64,000 bases of DNA from Nitrospira sp. (lineage in GTDB: Bacteria; Nitrospirota; Nitrospiria; Nitrospirales; Nitrospiraceae). The stretch spans positions 62,001-126,000 of the forward strand of contig JAURZE010000024.1 in the NCBI GenBank assembly GCA_030653545.1. Reading direction: 5' to 3'. Shown here piece after piece: positions 10,334-17,738 of this stretch (positions within the stretch are counted from its first letter, which is position 1; each line of letters begins with the position of its first letter). The position numbers and the translations under genes are program-made. The notes below the pieces were generated by a model that worked only from the letters and a program-made list of their open reading frames with translations, did no database searches and was not told the origin of the DNA.

Positions 10334-10365
10334 CCTGACCCTCCCCTATCGGGGGCAGGGTCAGG
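10334..10365. terminator. hairpin between rpmA and obgE
   Basis: CCTGACCCT (10334-10342) pairs with AGGGTCAGG (10357-10365), extended inward by CCCC/GGGG around TATC. No T run follows, so it may attenuate or process the transcript between ribosomal protein genes and obgE rather than end it. Confidence 0.5.
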
Positions 10366-10395
10366 TATACTCTCGACTCTGAACGGGGACATGCC

Positions 10396-11421
10396 ATGTT
10401 TGTCGATGAAGTAAAGGTCTTTGTAAAAGCCGGGCGAGGCGGAGACGGCTCGGGCAGTTTCCGTCGCGAAATGTTTGTCCCGCGCGGCGGGCCTGACGGC
10501 GGCGACGGCGGAAACGGAGGCGACGTCATCTTCACGGCCTCGCATCGACTCACGACCCTGCTCGACCTCCGCTATCAGAAACATTACGAAGCCGAAGACG
10601 GACGGCACGGCGGCGCCTCCCATTGCAGCGGACGCCGCGGCAAGCCCGTCACCGTCGCACTCCCCGTCGGCACCGTAATTTACGATCAGGAGACCGGCGA
10701 AGTCCTAGCCGACCTGGTCGCCAACGGAGAGAGCGTCGTCATTGCCCATGGCGGACGTGGCGGACGCGGCAATAGCCACTTCGCCACTCCCACGAATCGT
10801 GTACCGACCCACTTCGAGCACGGCACCGAGGGCGAAGAAAAGCACCTCCGCCTCGAGCTGAAGCTCTTAGCAGACGTCGGACTCGTCGGCTTTCCGAACG
10901 CCGGCAAATCGACCCTCATCGCGGCCATTTCATCTGCGCGTCCAAAGATCGCCGACTATCCCTTTACAACACTGATTCCGAACCTCGGCGTCGTCCGCTG
11001 GGGGACAGACCGCAGCTTTGTCGTCGCCGATATTCCCGGGCTGATCGAAGGCGCCTCCGAAGGCAAGGGCCTCGGCTTTCAGTTTCTCCGGCACATCGAA
11101 CGTACCGCGATGATCCTCCACCTCGTGGACGTGTCCGAATGGGCGCCGGACGAACCGGTCCAGAGTCTGGAGATCATGCGGCAGGAATTGGATGCCTACG
11201 ACGAATCGCTAAACCACCGCCCCTGCGCGATCGTGGCCACCAAAATTGATATCAGCGGAACGTCTGACCGCCTGAGCCAGCTCCAGGCCTACTGCAAGAA
11301 GCGCAAGTACAAGTGTTTCCCCGTGTCGGCCGCCACCCGGGAAGGGCTCACCGAACTCATCGCGTATGTCGGGAAACAAGTCGAGTCCCTGAGGACGACG
11401 CCGTGCGAGACGAACTCCTAA
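10396..11421 (+). CDS. obgE: GTPase Obg
   Basis: A ribosome-associated GTPase in 50S maturation. The glycine-rich Obg domain (residues about 1-158; RGGDGSGSFRRE, GGDGGNGGDV) precedes the G domain, with G1 GFPNAGKST, G3 DIPGLIEGAS and G4 TKID. The 341 residues end soon after the G domain, so no extra C-terminal OCT domain. Its 3' end overlaps proB by 19 bases. Confidence 0.97.
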   Translation: MFVDEVKVFVKAGRGGDGSGSFRREMFVPRGGPDGGDGGNGGDVIFTASHRLTTLLDLRYQKHYEAEDGRHGGASHCSGRRGKPVTVALPVGTVIYDQETGEVLADLVANGESVVIAHGGRGGRGNSHFATPTNRVPTHFEHGTEGEEKHLRLELKLLADVGLVGFPNAGKSTLIAAISSARPKIADYPFTTLIPNLGVVRWGTDRSFVVADIPGLIEGASEGKGLGFQFLRHIERTAMILHLVDVSEWAPDEPVQSLEIMRQELDAYDESLNHRPCAIVATKIDISGTSDRLSQLQAYCKKRKYKCFPVSAATREGLTELIAYVGKQVESLRTTPCETNS

Positions 11422-12524
11422 AACAAGCCACACGCATCGTCGTGAAAGTCGGGAGCAGCCTGATCGCCTCTCGAGAGACCGGGTTGCGCCCCGAGCAGAT
11501 CGAGCGATTGGCCGGAGAAATTGCCGCATTACGTACAGACGGACGAGAGGTCCTTGTCGTCTCGTCCGGCGCCATCATCTCCGGCATCAAAAAGCTGCAG
11601 CTCAAAGAATATCCGAAGAGTCTCCCCATCAAACAAGCCGCCGCCGCCGTCGGACAGAGCCGGCTGATGTGGGCCTATGAAAAAGCGTTTGAGCCGCTCG
11701 GCATTCAAGTCGCCCAGATTTTGCTGACTCACGAGGACCTCGCCGACCGCCGCCGATTTCTCAACGCCCGCTACACCCTCACGGCCCTGATTGGCTTCGG
11801 CGTGCTGCCGATCATCAACGAAAACGATACCGTCGCCGTCGAAGAAATCCGCGTCGGTGACAACGATACGCTCGCCGCGCAAGTCGCGCAGCTGGTCGAT
11901 GCCGACCTGCTCGTCATCTTGTCGGACGTCGACGGCATGTTCACGGATGATCCGCGCAAGAATCCCGACGCGACGCTGATCCCGCTCATTCCGGATATCA
12001 CCGAAGAAGTCGAACGAAAAGCCGGCGCCTCCAGCACCTTCGAGGGCACCGGAGGCATGGCCACGAAAGTACGCGCGGCCAAGAAGGTCGGTGAATACGG
12101 CGTCGCCACATTGATCGTCAACGGCCAACAGCCCGGCTTGCTCCCCAGGGTCTTGAAAGGGGAGCCCGGTGGGAGCCTCTTCCTCGCAAAGGAACGCCGC
12201 CTAAACAGCCGCAAGCATTGGATCGCCTTTACCCTTCGTCCGCGCGGACACATCCGGGTCGATCAGGGAGCCGTCGAAGCCCTGACCCTGCGTGGAAAGA
12301 GCCTGCTCGCGTCAGGAATCATTGAGGTCACCGGGCAATTCGACTCAGGCGATCCGATCAGCTGCATCGATCAGGACGGAAAAGAGTTTGCCAGAGGTCT
12401 CGTGAATTTCTCCTCCGACCTGCTGGGCCGCATGAAAGGGCTGAAGACTCAGGACATCCAGCAACAGATCGGCCCGCAGGAATATGACGAAGTAATCCAT
12501 CGCGACAACCTCGTCATCTTATAG
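11403..12524 (+). CDS. proB: glutamate 5-kinase
   Basis: First step of proline synthesis, phosphorylating glutamate. The amino-acid-kinase fold begins TRIVVKVGSSL; INENDTVAVEEI and SDVDGMFTDDPR are substrate and nucleotide segments, and GTGGMATKV is conserved. Residues about 285-365 form the C-terminal PUA domain. GTG at 11403, inside the end of obgE and behind GAGGAC, gives 373 residues, the normal length. A longer open frame back to 11313 is the out-of-phase obgE coding strand. Confidence 0.95.
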   Translation: MRDELLKQATRIVVKVGSSLIASRETGLRPEQIERLAGEIAALRTDGREVLVVSSGAIISGIKKLQLKEYPKSLPIKQAAAAVGQSRLMWAYEKAFEPLGIQVAQILLTHEDLADRRRFLNARYTLTALIGFGVLPIINENDTVAVEEIRVGDNDTLAAQVAQLVDADLLVILSDVDGMFTDDPRKNPDATLIPLIPDITEEVERKAGASSTFEGTGGMATKVRAAKKVGEYGVATLIVNGQQPGLLPRVLKGEPGGSLFLAKERRLNSRKHWIAFTLRPRGHIRVDQGAVEALTLRGKSLLASGIIEVTGQFDSGDPISCIDQDGKEFARGLVNFSSDLLGRMKGLKTQDIQQQIGPQEYDEVIHRDNLVIL

Positions 12525-12540
12525 GCGCGAGTGCTGAGCC

Positions 12541-13281
12541 ATGATTGCCCCCGATTCTGCCCCCTCAGTACCCGACGCTCAAAATTCACACCCACGATGC
12601 CTCGGCCTCTTCGGCGGCAGCTTCAACCCCATTCACAATGGCCATCTGGCCATCGCCCGGAAAGCGCATGAGATTCTGGCCCTCGACCGGACGCTGTTCA
12701 TTCCGACGGGCGATCCTCCGCACAAGCAAGACAGCGCCCTCGCCCCGGCCCATCACCGATATGAAATGGTGCGCCTCGCCATCGCGAACACGCCAGGATT
12801 CGAGCTCTCCGATATCGAAATCTCACGCCAGGGGAAATCCTACTCGATCGATACCGTCCGTGAACTTCAGCGCCGGTACGGATCGGGAACCAGGCTGTAT
12901 TTCCTGATCGGCCTGGATGCGTTCCTCGACCTAGCCAGTTGGCGAGAGCCCGATGCGCTGCTGGCGGCCTGCTCGTTCGTGGTCATCTCCCGGCCTGGTC
13001 AGTCGTTCCAGAGCTTGACCGCTCTGCCCTTCCTTCGACACGTCAGCCCCAACCAGCTGGCGCCGTTGGATACCGGGGCACTCGATCGGCTTGACCTGCC
13101 GCTCCCGTCCGGACAGACGATCATTTGCTTGCCGCTTCCGCCCTCTCCCATTTCTGCCTCCGACATCAGACACCGCATTCAGGGCGGGGCAATGCTGGCA
13201 AATTTGTTGCCGCCCCCTGTGGAATCTTATATACTTCGCCAACAGTTATATCGGGAGGATCAGCATCGCACGCACATCTAA
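12541..13281 (+). CDS. nadD: nicotinate-nucleotide adenylyltransferase
   Basis: It adenylates nicotinate mononucleotide in NAD synthesis. The nucleotidyltransferase motif GGSFNPIHNGHLAIA is at about residues 22-36, and ISASDIRHRI (ISSTxIR type) is near the C-terminus. The 246 residues include a slightly long N-terminus. Its last 17 bases overlap rsfS. The pairing nadD-rsfS is widespread. Confidence 0.95.
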   Translation: MIAPDSAPSVPDAQNSHPRCLGLFGGSFNPIHNGHLAIARKAHEILALDRTLFIPTGDPPHKQDSALAPAHHRYEMVRLAIANTPGFELSDIEISRQGKSYSIDTVRELQRRYGSGTRLYFLIGLDAFLDLASWREPDALLAACSFVVISRPGQSFQSLTALPFLRHVSPNQLAPLDTGALDRLDLPLPSGQTIICLPLPPSPISASDIRHRIQGGAMLANLLPPPVESYILRQQLYREDQHRTHI

Positions 13282-13699
13282 GGTTACAGCTATTGAAATC
13301 GGTCGAGCGATGCTCGACAAGAAGGCCCTGGATGTCCAGATCCTGCACGTCGGTCCGTTAACCTCGGTAGCAGACTACCTCGTCATCGGGTCAGCGGAAT
13401 CAGATCGGCAGACACGCGCCATTGCAGACCATGTCAGCGACGTCCTGACCGGCCAGGGAGACCGGCCCCTCAGCGTCGAAGGCACCACATCAGGCCAGTG
13501 GGTCTTGATGGATTTCGGCGACGTCGTCGCGCATATCTTTCGGCAGGACGCCCGCGAGCACTACGCGCTGGAGCGTCTCTGGAGCGATGCGAAGCCACTG
13601 AGCATTCCGGAAGAGAAGCCGGAAGAGAAGCCCGAAAAGCCTGTCGCACCCAAACGGCGCATTATCGTCAGGACACCCAAAGCACGAAAATCGGTCTAG
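13265..13699 (+). CDS. rsfS: ribosomal silencing factor RsfS
   Basis: RsfS binds L14 and blocks subunit joining when growth slows. The RsfS core is clear: MLDKKALDVQILHVG, SVADYLVIGSAESDRQTRAI, GQWVLMDFGDVVAHIF and REHYALERLW. A Lys/Glu/Pro-rich tail ends the 144 residues. No ATG, GTG or TTG lies at a sensible place: the nearest in-frame ATG is 174 bp upstream inside nadD. GGGAGG at 13253-13258 stands six bases before ATC at 13265, so I place the start at a rare ATC codon. The downstream gene follows after three bases. Confidence 0.9.
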   Translation: MARTSKVTAIEIGRAMLDKKALDVQILHVGPLTSVADYLVIGSAESDRQTRAIADHVSDVLTGQGDRPLSVEGTTSGQWVLMDFGDVVAHIFRQDAREHYALERLWSDAKPLSIPEEKPEEKPEKPVAPKRRIIVRTPKARKSV

Positions 13700-13702
13700 A
13701 CC

Positions 13703-15103
13703 ATGTTCAGACTGCTGCTCACCATCTTCCTCATCAGCGCCGGCGTCTTCATCTATAGCTATTTCCGTGAGCTGAACCCCGGCATGGTGATGGTCCGCAC
13801 GAGCTCTGCCGTGGAATTTGAACTGAGCCCGGTGACGCTGGTGCTCATTTCCATGGCGATCGGCGCCGTGGTCGTGACCTTCGTGGTGGGCTTACAGCAA
13901 ACCGCGCACGCCATCATCACCTGGCAAAGCAGCCGCCTGGCGCGACGGAAAGAAAAAGTGGACGCTCTGCATCGCGAAGGCACCCACGCCTTCATGTCCA
14001 AGCGCACGGTCGAGGCCATGAGCCTCTTCGAGAAAGCGCTGGCGATGGATCCCAATCGCGTGGACTCCCTGCTGTGGCTGGGCAATATCTACCGATCCGA
14101 ACTCAACTACGCCGAAGCCATCCGGCTGCACCAGCATGCCCATCGCGTCGACGATCGAAACATCGAAGTCCTGCTGGAGCTGGGGAAAGATCTGGAAGGC
14201 GCCAAGCGCTATGAAGACGCGCTGCAGGCCTTGCAGAAGATCCTCAAGATCGAACCGGATAACCTGACCGCCTTGATCCGCAAACGCGACCTTCTTATCC
14301 GTCTGGAGAAGTGGAGCGATGCGCTGGAAATTCAACACCGCCTCTTAAAAGCGAATCTGCCTGAGTCGGAAAAGCAGGCCGAAGCGGACCTCCTCGTCGG
14401 CTGCATGTACGAAGTCGGCCGCCAGCTGCTGGAGCGAGGGCACCCCGACAAGGCTCGCCGGTATTTCCGCGGCGCCATCAAGAAAGAACGGAGCTTCCTG
14501 CCGGCCTACATCGGCATCGGGGAAATCCTGATCCATGAAGGCAAGACGAAGGACGCGGTAGAAATCTTGAAGAAGGTCTACAGCCGGACCAGGAGCGTCA
14601 TCATCCTCCATCGTTTGGAAGAACTCTTCCTGGAGCAGGGCGAGCCCGGCGAGATCATCCGCGTGTACCAGGAAGCCCTGCAGCAAGACCCCCAGAATCC
14701 CGTGCTGCAGTTCTATCTGGGGAAACTCTACTATCGGCTTGAAATGGTCGACGAAGCGTTCGACGTGCTCTCCACAATCGAAGGGCCGCAAGATCATCTG
14801 CTGGACTATCACAAGATCATGGCCAATCTGTATCTGCGCAAGCAGCACTTCGAGCAGGCCATCGTCGAACTCAAGAAAGCGCTCAGCTTCAAGAAGCGCG
14901 TGATCGTCCCCTATATCTGCACCCAGTGCCAGCAGGAATCATTGGAATGGTCGGGCCGCTGCCGCCGCTGCGCCCGCTGGAACACCCTCACCGCCCTCCC
15001 CTGGCTCGAAGCCGGCCAACCGGCCGCGGGCGCAGAGAATGCTCCATCTTCTGCCCGCACCGTCCCCTACCAGGGCATTGCTTCTCCGTTTGAAACCGTG
15101 TAG
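13703..15103 (+). CDS. LapA-LapB fusion-like membrane TPR protein
   Basis: Two transmembrane helices at about residues 3-20 and 45-68 form a LapA-like (DUF1049) unit. It runs straight into a TPR array (about residues 90-390) and a C-terminal rubredoxin-type zinc ribbon with CTQCQQESLEWSGRCRRC, the hallmark of LapB (YciM). In enterobacteria LapA and LapB are separate proteins that control LpxC turnover by FtsH and so lipopolysaccharide supply. Here one 466-residue chain appears to hold both. A Pro/Ala tail of about 40 residues follows the ribbon. It is three bases behind rsfS. The function is inferred from LapB. Confidence 0.8.
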   Translation: MFRLLLTIFLISAGVFIYSYFRELNPGMVMVRTSSAVEFELSPVTLVLISMAIGAVVVTFVVGLQQTAHAIITWQSSRLARRKEKVDALHREGTHAFMSKRTVEAMSLFEKALAMDPNRVDSLLWLGNIYRSELNYAEAIRLHQHAHRVDDRNIEVLLELGKDLEGAKRYEDALQALQKILKIEPDNLTALIRKRDLLIRLEKWSDALEIQHRLLKANLPESEKQAEADLLVGCMYEVGRQLLERGHPDKARRYFRGAIKKERSFLPAYIGIGEILIHEGKTKDAVEILKKVYSRTRSVIILHRLEELFLEQGEPGEIIRVYQEALQQDPQNPVLQFYLGKLYYRLEMVDEAFDVLSTIEGPQDHLLDYHKIMANLYLRKQHFEQAIVELKKALSFKKRVIVPYICTQCQQESLEWSGRCRRCARWNTLTALPWLEAGQPAAGAENAPSSARTVPYQGIASPFETV

Positions 15104-15181
15104 GTTTTCTCCCGTCCCGATCTCGTACAACCCGTATCGATCAAACCCGTTTCCCGCACGCACGACTGAAAGGTGTCTGTC

Positions 15182-16177
15182 ATGACCGATTACATGCAAC
15201 TGGCGAACAAAGCGCTCAACGACGAGCCCCTCACGAGAGCGGAATCGCTGTCCGTCTTGAACAGCCCGGACGACGACCTCCTCGCCTTGCTGCATGCCGC
15301 CTTTCAAGTCCGCTCGAAATACTTCGGCCGCACCGTCCGCCTGCAGATGTTGCAGAACGCCAAGAGCGGCGCCTGCATGGAAGACTGCCACTATTGCTCG
15401 CAATCTGCCGTCTCGAACGCGCCGATCGAACGCTACAATCTGCTCCCGCAGAAACAGATGATCCAAGGCGCGCGCGAAGCCGCCGCCTCGAAGGCCCAGC
15501 GCTATTGTATCGTCATCAGCGGACGCAGCCCGTTGGATCGGGAAATCGACGAAATCGCCGGAGCCGTCCGGTCCATCAAACAGGAAATCCCGATTCAGAT
15601 CTGCTGCTCACTCGGTTTGATGAGCGATGAACAGGCCAAGCGGTTGAAAGCCGCGGGTGTGGATCGCGTGAACCATAATCTGAACACCAGTGAGGCCTTT
15701 CACGAATCGATTTGCACGACTCACACATTCCAGGACCGCCTTTCGACTATCAAGAACGCACGCGCGGCCGGATTGGAAATCTGCTCGGGCGGGATCGTCG
15801 GCATGGGGGAAAGTAACGAAGACCTCATCGATCTGGCCGACGCCCTGCGCGACGTGAAACCCGACTCGATTCCCTTGAACATGCTCAATCCGGTAGAAGG
15901 CACGCCGCTGGAGAACATCGACGCCCTCACACCGCAGCGCTGCCTCAAAGTCCTCTGCTTATTCCGCTTCCTGCATCCGCGCACGGAAATCCGTATCGCC
16001 GGCGGCCGCGAGCACAACCTCCGCAGCCTCCAACCCCTCTCCCTCTACCCGGCTGACTCGGTCTTCGTGAATAACTATCTGACGACACCAGGCTCCCCGG
16101 CCCCCGAAGTCTGGGGCATGATCGAAGATTTGGGCTTCAAGATCGAAGTGGATTACCAACAGCCGGTGGCGAGCTGA
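15182..16177 (+). CDS. bioB: biotin synthase
   Basis: A radical SAM enzyme that inserts sulfur into dethiobiotin. The SAM cluster cysteines are C65, C69 and C72 in CMEDCHYCSQS. SGRSP, NHNLNTS, CSGGIVGMGE and IRIAGGRE are further BioB motifs. ATG at 15182 follows AAAGGTG; GTG three codons earlier is the other choice. The length (331 residues) is normal. The last 27 codons, from LTTPGSPAPEVWG on, occur again about 775 bp downstream beyond a toxin-antitoxin pair. Confidence 0.96.
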   Translation: MTDYMQLANKALNDEPLTRAESLSVLNSPDDDLLALLHAAFQVRSKYFGRTVRLQMLQNAKSGACMEDCHYCSQSAVSNAPIERYNLLPQKQMIQGAREAAASKAQRYCIVISGRSPLDREIDEIAGAVRSIKQEIPIQICCSLGLMSDEQAKRLKAAGVDRVNHNLNTSEAFHESICTTHTFQDRLSTIKNARAAGLEICSGGIVGMGESNEDLIDLADALRDVKPDSIPLNMLNPVEGTPLENIDALTPQRCLKVLCLFRFLHPRTEIRIAGGREHNLRSLQPLSLYPADSVFVNNYLTTPGSPAPEVWGMIEDLGFKIEVDYQQPVAS

Positions 16178-16183
16178 TCGATC

Positions 16184-16212
16184 TTGTAGTCTTTCAACGC
16201 TTCGGCTAGCAT
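16184..16212 (+). promoter_or_regulatory. candidate promoter of the first toxin-antitoxin pair
   Basis: TTGTAG and TAGCAT are spaced by 17 bp. The expected start of transcription falls at or next to the antitoxin ATG (16219), and no Shine-Dalgarno is seen, which suggests a leaderless mRNA. Confidence 0.4.
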
Positions 16213-16218
16213 AACGCC

Positions 16219-16503
16219 ATGCGATCATCCAACGCGGTACGAAAAACCATTCCGGCCACTGAAATCAGACGTCGAGGACTCTCTGTCATCGACAATGCGC
16301 TGAAGCGTGGGCCGGTCCATGTCCTCAAGGACAACGAACCCACCTACGTCATTATGGCCGAAGCGCAGTACCAGGAATTGACCGAGCGATATCGCAAGTC
16401 ATACGTGACCCGAATCAAACGATCCTTGACCGACCTCAAGGAAGGGCGCATCCGTCGCATCTCTGCCAAAACACTCATCGACGAGCTTCACCTCGAATCC
16501 TGA
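16219..16503 (+). CDS. type II antitoxin, Phd/YefM-like
   Basis: A 94-residue protein with a Phd-type DNA-binding N-terminus (IPATEIRRRGLSVIDNAL, then GPVHVLKDNEPTYVIMAEAQYQEL) and a basic helical C-terminus that would wrap the toxin. It should neutralise the next protein and repress the pair. The stop overlaps the toxin start (TGATG). It sits directly behind bioB on the same strand. Confidence 0.85.
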   Translation: MRSSNAVRKTIPATEIRRRGLSVIDNALKRGPVHVLKDNEPTYVIMAEAQYQELTERYRKSYVTRIKRSLTDLKEGRIRRISAKTLIDELHLES

Positions 16504-16778
16504 TGTACGCGCTGGCTACCACCAGCTATTTTGATCGACGTGTGGCCAAATTCACACGAGCCCACCCCGAACTGAAAAAGCCGTTGGCTAAAGTCCTTAG
16601 AGACCTAGAAGCCAATCCGTTTCAGCCGCAGTTACGTCTGCATGCACTCAAAGGCGAGCTGGAAGGCCTGCATGCCGTCAGCCTGACTCATTCGCACCGC
16701 ATCACGCTTACCTTGAGAGTGACCAAGAAAGAGATTGTCCTTCTCGACATCGGAACACATGACGAGGTATATCGGTAG
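16503..16778 (+). CDS. type II toxin, RelE/YafQ-like mRNA interferase
   Basis: The 91 residues show the YafQ pattern: YFDRRVAKFTRAHPELKKPL, then NPFQPQLRLHALKG, and the closing IGTHDEVYR. Family members cut mRNA on the ribosome. The conserved C-terminal HDEVY end carries the usual catalytic His region. It overlaps the antitoxin by one base, the classical antitoxin-first order. A remnant of the bioB 3' end follows 75 bp later. Confidence 0.85.
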   Translation: MYALATTSYFDRRVAKFTRAHPELKKPLAKVLRDLEANPFQPQLRLHALKGELEGLHAVSLTHSHRITLTLRVTKKEIVLLDIGTHDEVYR

Positions 16779-16853
16779 CAAATCGTCTCCATTCTAGCCG
16801 TGGGAAAATGGGAAGCATGTGGCGAAGAAGCCATGAAAATTGTGAGCGGCGAC

Positions 16854-16935
16854 CTGACGACCCCCGGCTCACCGGCCCCCGAAGTCTGGGGCATGATCGA
16901 AGATCGGGGCTTCAAAATCGAAGTGGATTACCAAA
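16854..16935 (+). pseudogene. duplicated 3' fragment of bioB
   Basis: These 82 bases match 16079-16160 inside bioB with six mismatches. Four are silent (Thr, Pro, Ser and Lys codons); the adjacent pair changes one Leu to Arg. The translated piece reads LTTPGSPAPEVWGMIED. There is no bioB sequence before it. The mostly silent differences suggest the fragment once belonged to a functional bioB, either the displaced original end or one brought in with the inserted toxin-antitoxin segment. Confidence 0.85.
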
Positions 16936-16936
16936 C

Positions 16937-17056
16937 GGCTGCTGAAAAAGGCCCTCAGCTTCGTTCTCAGTCGCTCGAACCCCTCAACGTGCAGCACTAG
17001 CACGCCTCGGGGTCCTCGTCTCCCTGCGGCCTTGCTGAAAGCCTTTTTGAGCAACC
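16937..17056 (-). repeat. palindromic element copy A
   Basis: About 120 bp, inverted relative to copies B-D. The ends GGCTGCTGAAAAAGGC and GCCTTTTTGAGCAACC are inverted repeats. Inside are the family marks GCGGCCTTGCTG and CGTTCTCAG. The central stem here is CGTGC/GCACG, where other copies have CGTAC/GTACG, and it is flanked by ACCCC/GGGGT. It begins at the end of the bioB fragment. Confidence 0.85.
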
Positions 17057-17094
17057 TCCGCAAGCAAGAACTGACTACTCAGGAGGAAGGATCA

Positions 17095-17709
17095 ATGAAA
17101 TCATTGCTTCTGGCAATCACCTTATTCAGCTTAGCTCTCACAGCAGGCTGTGCGAATCCTATCAATGCCAAGACAGCAACAAACTATGCTCAAGCCGCTG
17201 CCCAAGCACAGAACGCAGGTGATTGGACCAACGCCAAGATGTATTGGAGCAGGGCTATTATAAACGCCCAGCACGGTGGCGCTACTCCAAATCAGCTGGC
17301 AGTTTTGAACTACGAATACGGTCGATCATCGGGTGTTGTCTGTGATTTCGCCGAAGCTGAACGCGCGCTGATTGTTGCACATGACCTAGATAGCAAATCA
17401 GGTGGCCCAACATTTCTTTCGCTATTCGAGCTTGCGCATCTTAATTATGACCAGAAGAAGTTCCCTGAATCGATTTCATACTTTGAGCGTGCATTCCCAG
17501 TCGCAGAAGAGAAAGGCGCAAGTAAAGCTGCTCCTATTGCAACTGCGGATCTACTGGATGAGTACTCCCGAGCACTGCAAAATGTAGGCAGGACTTCTGA
17601 TGCTCAAGCAGCAGCTACACGAGCCATTTTACTCCGCAGAGGCAGTCCCATTGGACACTCAATCACTGACCGTACCCCTTATGGGAAGCAATGCCAAAGC
17701 AATCCATGA
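17095..17709 (+). CDS. lipoprotein with TPR-like helices
   Basis: The signal peptide ends in the lipobox LTAGC with Cys19, so it is probably anchored to a membrane. The mature part has alanine-rich helix pairs of TPR type (AQAAAQAQNAGDWTNAKMYW, AEAERALIVAHDLD and YDQKKFPESISYFERAF). ATG at 17095 follows AGGAGGAAGG, a strong ribosome site; an earlier in-frame TTG is ignored. The base composition looks clearly less GC-rich than that of its neighbours, and it lies beside the toxin-antitoxin insertion, so transfer is likely. No specific function is recognised. Confidence 0.7.
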   Translation: MKSLLLAITLFSLALTAGCANPINAKTATNYAQAAAQAQNAGDWTNAKMYWSRAIINAQHGGATPNQLAVLNYEYGRSSGVVCDFAEAERALIVAHDLDSKSGGPTFLSLFELAHLNYDQKKFPESISYFERAFPVAEEKGASKAAPIATADLLDEYSRALQNVGRTSDAQAAATRAILLRRGSPIGHSITDRTPYGKQCQSNP

Positions 17710-17738
17710 CCCGACTCAGTCATTTCGAGTAAAAACTT

